64,000 bases of DNA from the NCBI GenBank assembly GCA_038087035.1, contig CP051187.1, forward strand, positions 186,001-250,000, written 5' to 3'. Below the pieces are notes generated by a model that was not told where the DNA came from, did no database searches, and worked only from the letters and a program-made list of their open reading frames with translations. Shown piece by piece: positions 60,336 to 64,000 of this stretch. Source of the stretch: Gloeotrichia echinulata CP02 (GTDB taxonomy: Bacteria; Cyanobacteriota; Cyanobacteriia; Cyanobacteriales; Nostocaceae). Every line of letters begins with the position of its first letter. Positions within the stretch are counted from its first letter, which is position 1. The translations under genes and the position numbers were made by a program.

Positions 60336-60484
60336 TGGTTTTTCACATCATGTAGAAAATCAAGCGAAACACCTAACGCCCTAGTTCTGGGATTTCTAAC
60401 TCACCGACACCCGCGCATGGTGAAGCTATCCAAACAAAGTTCGGATGTAATTCGCCAAAAGTCAAAAAAGTTCAGCGTTGCTAG

Positions 60485-60588
60485 TACTCTGTCAAGATAA
60501 AAATGATGGACTGTAGTGCGGGCATCTTGCCCGCGTGAGCGAGACGCTCACACTACCAAAAATCCCTCAAAACAAAATTGACAGACTA
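60485..60588 (+). mobile_element. 104-bp MITE, copy 4
   Basis: CTAG at 60481-60484 and 60589-60592 flank it. Ends TACTCTGTCAA and TTGACAGACTA. Inserted in the decayed region, about 150 bp beyond remnant copy 4. Confidence 0.93.
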
Positions 60589-60667
60589 CTAGAAGGTTTG
60601 TCAGAAATTGACATCTAGCTAAATCAATCAGTGACGCTGGGTTGAATTTAACTATTTCATCCCGCAA

Positions 60668-60735
60668 TTATGCAACGCCGAAATTTGTTTGTGGTCATTG
60701 TGGGTGGATTGGTGATGCTGATTTAAACTTGAGGC
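60668..60735 (+). pseudogene. TnpB C-terminal zinc-ribbon remnant
   Basis: ATPKFVCGHCGWIGDADLNL is the last zinc-ribbon and RuvC-III region of a CxxC-type TnpB (CGHCG, DADLN). It overlaps the 3' end of the next gene on the other strand, whose final codons may therefore lie in transposon sequence. Confidence 0.7.
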
Positions 60736-62357
60736 ATGAGTTGGAGAGTACCAAGACCTAAATCTTTAGGTGAAAGCGATCGCGCCTCAAACAGAGCCAT
60801 CATATCTCGCAATTGGGGATTACCACGGGCTGATCCTGTGAGTCCTTTGGCAATAATCAAACCACAGTAGCCCTTAGTATTTTTACAACGCTGATTCCAT
60901 TTTTTACGGGCTTCTACATGGATAGGGTCGTCATCTAAAAACTCACCAAATAGGAATAATTCGCTATTTTGCGTTTGTAACAAACCTAAGTCATAACGAT
61001 TACCATCAAATGGGTCAGCACCGGGATTAAAGCAAATTGCTTTGAGTCCGCCAGCAGCCTCCAGATTTTCAATGACAGTTTTAGCCTTGGGACGGGAAGT
61101 TTGAATTAAAATTACAGGCAACCCATCACCCACTGGCTTGATGTCACCCACTGCGTGATATGCGACTCCTTGGCGGAGATGTTCCAACATCTCCCAAGAC
61201 ACCACACCCAAGCTGAGAAAAGAATCTTCTGGGATTAAATCATCTCGCAATGACTGGAAAACAGAATCTTCTGAGTCTTCCGTCATCTCTTCATCTTCAT
61301 CAAAGCCTGCCATTTCCTCTAATTCTGCTGCTAACTCCGGCATGGTAGCAACAGTAACAGACAAAGATTTAGTGGCTTCATCTGAGTTCGGGAGTGCAAT
61401 GCGATAGCGATGATTGAGGCTGGGGAAAGTCTCTCCATAAAGTTGACGCTGGTAATCGCGGATAAAGCGATTCAGGCTCTCTATGGCAACAAAAACTACC
61501 AGTGCTTCTTCCTCATATAAAACAGACCGCAGTCCTTCTAGGGGGTGGATATTACCAAAGGTAGGCTCAATTTCTGATAATGGCAGATCAGCTAAATCAC
61601 TTTCATCCTCCTCATCTTCATCAATTTCCTCAGTACGCTCAAAAGTAAGAAACAGACAATCTTGTTTGAGAAAAGCTTCTTCTAAATGCCCTTGTGATTC
61701 ATCATCCACTAAAACTGCTGCACGAAACCGCTTGAGAGAATCTTCGGAACGATACAACAAAATTCCATATTCCATCCCCAGCATTCCCATCACCGAGGCA
61801 TACAGTGTACCAACATCCCAGTTATTAATTTCGATAGACAAGATTTGCTGTTCTTCCAAAAATTCCCAAGGTGCTGTTTCCCAAATGGCAAAGGCCTTAT
61901 CTGTTAAGGCTTGGGCATACTGTGGGGGTAAATCAGGCGTTTGGCTATCGATGACTTCCGCAAAAGAGCGAAACAGTTCATCAATCAAAGGTAATTCTGG
62001 TACATAGTCGATAGTAATGTCCAAGTCTTGCAGCACCCCGCGCAGGTAAAATTGAATTTCGCGGTCTCGCACCACAATTTTTTGCGGTCGAGCAGGTTTA
62101 GCGGGACTATGGGGATGCTCCATTGCCCGCATTAACGTGCGAACAATTGCTTCTGTCCCCGTTTCTGGTGCGACTACATCCATTGAGCGAACAATACCTT
62201 GGGAACCATCCACCCAAAGAATACATTCTCCCTTGCCTTCTGAGTCTTGTGGCTGGGTTGGTGATCCTGATAATGGACGGCGATCGCCCTCCCATACAGA
62301 AGGAATTTGAGTTAATTTCTTCAATCGACGACTGGTAGAGCGATTAAAACTTGTCAT
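60723..62357 (-). CDS. Conserved acidic protein of unknown function
   Basis: 544 residues, cytoplasmic, no membrane segment. Acidic tracts EEIDEDEEDESDLADLPLSE and EEMAGFDEDEEMTEDSED interrupt otherwise globular sequence. WEFLEEQQILSIEINNWDVG, SVMGMLGMEYGILLYRS and GDGLPVILIQTSRPKAKTVI look like conserved cyanobacterial blocks, but I cannot name the family with certainty. No catalytic motif is apparent. Monocistronic; its last 4 codons overlap the TnpB remnant on the other strand. Confidence 0.8.
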   Translation of the reverse strand: MTSFNRSTSRRLKKLTQIPSVWEGDRRPLSGSPTQPQDSEGKGECILWVDGSQGIVRSMDVVAPETGTEAIVRTLMRAMEHPHSPAKPARPQKIVVRDREIQFYLRGVLQDLDITIDYVPELPLIDELFRSFAEVIDSQTPDLPPQYAQALTDKAFAIWETAPWEFLEEQQILSIEINNWDVGTLYASVMGMLGMEYGILLYRSEDSLKRFRAAVLVDDESQGHLEEAFLKQDCLFLTFERTEEIDEDEEDESDLADLPLSEIEPTFGNIHPLEGLRSVLYEEEALVVFVAIESLNRFIRDYQRQLYGETFPSLNHRYRIALPNSDEATKSLSVTVATMPELAAELEEMAGFDEDEEMTEDSEDSVFQSLRDDLIPEDSFLSLGVVSWEMLEHLRQGVAYHAVGDIKPVGDGLPVILIQTSRPKAKTVIENLEAAGGLKAICFNPGADPFDGNRYDLGLLQTQNSELFLFGEFLDDDPIHVEARKKWNQRCKNTKGYCGLIIAKGLTGSARGNPQLRDMMALFEARSLSPKDLGLGTLQLMPQV

Positions 62358-62496
62358 AGAGTAAGTTGATCAGTAGAAGCAATACGTTCGTAAACTTTTA
62401 GGAATGGCGAGCCTGGGCTGACAATTTCCTCGCTGCACACCAAGAGTCTTTCCGACTCAGGCTGCCACAAAACTTTAACTCTTACCAAAAAAACTG

Positions 62497-62651
62497 GGTC
62501 TAAAGCCCCGTCCTTCTAGGACGGCTTTTTGGTAAAATAGTGGCAACAGGCAGGGCATTGTCTGTCGGGCTAGGTGATGTAAGACGGGCTATGCCTGCTA
62601 TTGCTGTTTGAATCCAGAATCCCTGAACTTTCAGATCAGGGAGTATGTCAA
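62497..62651 (+). mobile_element. IS200/IS605-type non-autonomous remnant (copy 5)
   Basis: GTCTAAAGCCCCGTCCTTCT AGGACGG left hairpin; right hairpin CCCTGAACTTTCAGATCAGGG then AGTATGTCAA. Closest relative is copy 1 at 20909-21064 in the other orientation. Lies about 75 bp before the iscA promoter. Confidence 0.78.
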
Positions 62652-62723
62652 AATACCGAATCTCTAAACACACCGAATCTCTTAATTCTAGAATAAAAAT
62701 CTGTAGCTGCTTTTGACAGAGTG

Positions 62724-62752
62724 TTGACAATTTACCAACTAAGGTCATTAAT
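62724..62752 (+). promoter_or_regulatory. Candidate promoter of the iscA-like gene
   Basis: TTGACA (62724-62729) and ATTAAT (62747-62752), spacing 17 bp, perfect -35 and 4 of 6 at -10. It lies about 100 bp upstream of the ATG, and AAGGAG at 62832 supports the downstream start. Confidence 0.4.
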
Positions 62753-62849
62753 GTCGCTAGAATGAATACAAAAACTGAACGGCTACCCAAGGGCAGTAAC
62801 CAGCCTATACAGGGTAATAGTTAGACCACTTAAGGAGTTGAAAAAGCAG

Positions 62850-63206
62850 ATGACACAAGCAACTCAGTCTCAACAGAGGGGAATCCTCTTGAGTGAAGCC
62901 GCATTACGCCATGTAAAATTCCTGCGGGACAAGCAAGGCTCAGATTTCTGCTTACGGGTAGGAGTCCGACAAGGTGGCTGCTCTGGGATGTCTTACATGA
63001 TGGACTTTGAAGACCTTGGTAAGATCACTCATCAGGATGAAATTTTTGATTATGAAGGCTTTAAGATTGTCAGCGATCGCAAAAGTCTATTATACCTCTA
63101 TGGTTTAATGCTTGATTATAGTGATGCCATGATTGGCGGCGGTTTTCAATTCACTAACCCCAACGCCAATCAAACCTGCGGTTGCGGTAAGTCATTTGGG
63201 GTGTAA
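62850..63206 (+). CDS. IscA/SufA/HesB-type iron-sulfur assembly protein
   Basis: 118 residues from MTQATQSQQRG; a TTG at 62838 touches the AAGGAG site and is rejected. A-type carrier with the three conserved Cys: C44 (RQGGCSGMSY), C110 and C112 (NQTCGCGKSF). Accepts or transfers Fe-S clusters or iron. The SFGV ending is the cyanobacterial SufA/IscA style. A TPR gene follows 70 bp later, and the two are probably cotranscribed. Confidence 0.92.
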   Translation: MTQATQSQQRGILLSEAALRHVKFLRDKQGSDFCLRVGVRQGGCSGMSYMMDFEDLGKITHQDEIFDYEGFKIVSDRKSLLYLYGLMLDYSDAMIGGGFQFTNPNANQTCGCGKSFGV

Positions 63207-63215
63207 GATTGTCAG

Positions 63216-63278
63216 TTGTCCATTGTCATTAGACTCTGGACAAATGACTATTGACTATTGACCAATGACTATTGACCA
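63216..63278. repeat. Degenerate heptamers (TTGACTA, TTGACCA)
   Basis: About six TTGAC-containing heptamers (ATGACTA, TTGACTA, TTGACCA) fill the gap between the iscA-like and TPR genes; the last one ends in the TPR start codon. Confidence 0.7.
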
Positions 63279-63701
63279 ATGACTAATACAGTTGAATCCC
63301 TGTTTGATACAGGTTTAGAACGTTATAAAGCCGGAGAATCTGTTGATTCTTTAATCCCTGTATTTAAAGAAGTGTGCGATCGCGCCCCTAGAAGTAGTCC
63401 TGCTTGGACTTGTTTGGCTTGGTTGTATCTACTCGATAACCAACCCAACTTGGCTTACAAAGCCGCACAGAAGGCAGTAAAGTTAAATTCACAAGACGTA
63501 CAAGCCAGGATTAATCTCGCCCTCGCTATGCTCGAAAGCAATCAAAAAGGTCTGCGAGAACACGTTAATTTTGCCAAACAGTTAATTTTTGTGAACCCAG
63601 AATGGCGGGATGAAATTATCAACAGCATTGAAGATGGTTTCAGCCGCAAACCAGATTGGCAAAGTTTGGCAAAAGTCAAAACCTGGCTGTTTGAGGAGTG
63701 A
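63279..63701 (+). CDS. Tetratricopeptide repeat protein
   Basis: 140 residues. Two or three TPR-like helix pairs: LFDTGLERYKAGESVDSLIP, SPAWTCLAWLYLLDNQPNLA, and YKAAQKAVKLNSQDVQARIN. No signal peptide. A scaffold protein. The start codon is contained in a heptamer repeat (ACCAATGACTAATAC), so the leader has been remodelled. Placement right after the iscA-like gene suggests a role in Fe-S assembly or photosystem assembly, but that is context only. Confidence 0.85.
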   Translation: MTNTVESLFDTGLERYKAGESVDSLIPVFKEVCDRAPRSSPAWTCLAWLYLLDNQPNLAYKAAQKAVKLNSQDVQARINLALAMLESNQKGLREHVNFAKQLIFVNPEWRDEIINSIEDGFSRKPDWQSLAKVKTWLFEE

Positions 63702-63708
63702 GAAATTA

Positions 63709-63773
63709 AAAGTTAGGAGTTAAAAGTTAGGAGTTAGGAGTTAGGAGTTAGGAGTTAGGAGTTAGGAGTTAGG
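63709..63773. repeat. Heptamer array (AGTTAGG)
   Basis: About nine units of AGTTAGG with AGTTAAA variants at the left, followed by CTAACTT in opposite orientation near 63790. Confidence 0.9.
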
Positions 63774-63810
63774 ATTAATTTTAATTCCTAACTTCTTGTT
63801 TTTGCATGTC

Positions 63811-64000
63811 ATGAAAGATAGAATATTAAATTGGCTAAATCTAGTTTTAGTTGCGGATGTGTTTTTGGTGTTGTTTGGTTTTGGGTGGTTAGCGATCGCA
63901 GCGATTGGTGATGCTTCAGGAGTAAATCTCGGTCTGGATTTGTGGCATCAGCTGTGGCAACCTGTATTCAACCCAGCTATTGGCATTCTGATGGGTGGTG
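63811..64000 (+). CDS. Membrane protein, partial
   Basis: The first 63 codons of a gene leaving the right edge: MKDRILNWLNLVLVADVFLV, LFGFGWLAIAAIGDASGVNL and a second hydrophobic stretch beginning FNPAIGILMGG. Two membrane helices, short loop with GLDLWHQLWQPVFNP. Looks like a conserved short cyanobacterial membrane protein; no function can be given from this part. Confidence 0.6.
   Translation, partial: MKDRILNWLNLVLVADVFLVLFGFGWLAIAAIGDASGVNLGLDLWHQLWQPVFNPAIGILMGG

Noticed and set aside
61483..62007. 174-codon Ser-rich plus-strand frame
   Set aside because: Antisense to the acidic protein: Ser/Arg runs are the complement of Asp/Glu codon runs.
1..64000. tRNA, rRNA, tmRNA, riboswitch or prophage genes
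   Set aside because: Looked for by eye (T-loop GGTTCRAATCC-type motifs, phage structural genes); nothing convincing found. A covariance-model search would be decisive.

Overview
The window looks like chromosome from a filamentous, probably heterocystous (Nostocales-type) cyanobacterium. It carries dispersed HIP1 palindromes (GCGATCGC), long heptanucleotide tandem arrays of the STRR kind, the plastid-type carotenoid gene zds, menaquinone/phylloquinone genes menD and menB, a tandem PspA/Vipp1 pair, a CcbP-like calcium-binding protein and IS elements typical of the group. The cell-type assignment is inference; no marker RNA gene is present.

Layout. 1-5.6 kb: dipeptide epimerase (partial), Nudix hydrolase, an IS5-type transposase between heptamer arrays, and a nucleoside/base salvage cluster (nucleoside hydrolase, cytosine deaminase, ribokinase). 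5.6-9.6 kb: a 196-bp MITE abutting a broken P-loop gene, a CcbP-like gene and a REC-PAS-GGDEF regulator. 10.3-15.4 kb: folB, menD and menB, with a 2-kb accessory island between the two men genes (exported protein plus coupled partner, XRE regulator, GIY-YIG/XRE fusion, tnpB remnant). 15.6-26.4 kb: small housekeeping genes, two PspA-family genes split by an IS607-type insertion, a thioredoxin, an aminotransferase, panD with a metallo-beta-lactamase-fold partner, and ppa. 27-32.7 kb: DUF362, aspA, Uma2 nuclease, pgsA. 33.3-47.1 kb: an exopolysaccharide locus (galE, priming phosphotransferase, Wzc kinase, Wzx flippase, methyltransferases, glycosyltransferases, Wzy-like polymerase) whose distal half is AT-rich, rearranged and ends in a broken gmd.

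47-56 kb is the most unusual part. It has two full-length Rpn/PD-(D/E)XK genes and at least four partial copies, interspersed with one HNH pair, four PIN or PIN-like toxin modules, an orphan Phd antitoxin and fragments of others. Breakpoints differ from copy to copy. All copies that keep the C-terminal part carry a start codon (Met-Arg-Tyr-Val) preceded, in four of five, by a purine-rich Shine-Dalgarno-like stretch inside the rpn coding sequence. This predicts a separate C-terminal product, as reported for the intragenic antitoxins of E. coli Rpn proteins. One partial copy is reduced to exactly that product.

56.2-64 kb returns to core genes: SRPBCC protein and zds, a small CopG-like protein, a 1.9-kb non-coding stretch, a conserved acidic protein, an IscA-type protein, a TPR protein and a partial membrane protein. 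Non-autonomous elements recur across the window: a 104-bp MITE with CTAG target duplication (four copies), hairpin-ended IS200/IS605-type remnants (five copies), palindromic spacers and heptamer arrays. In menD, the aminotransferase and the Uma2 gene such repeats appear to have been absorbed in frame into coding sequence.
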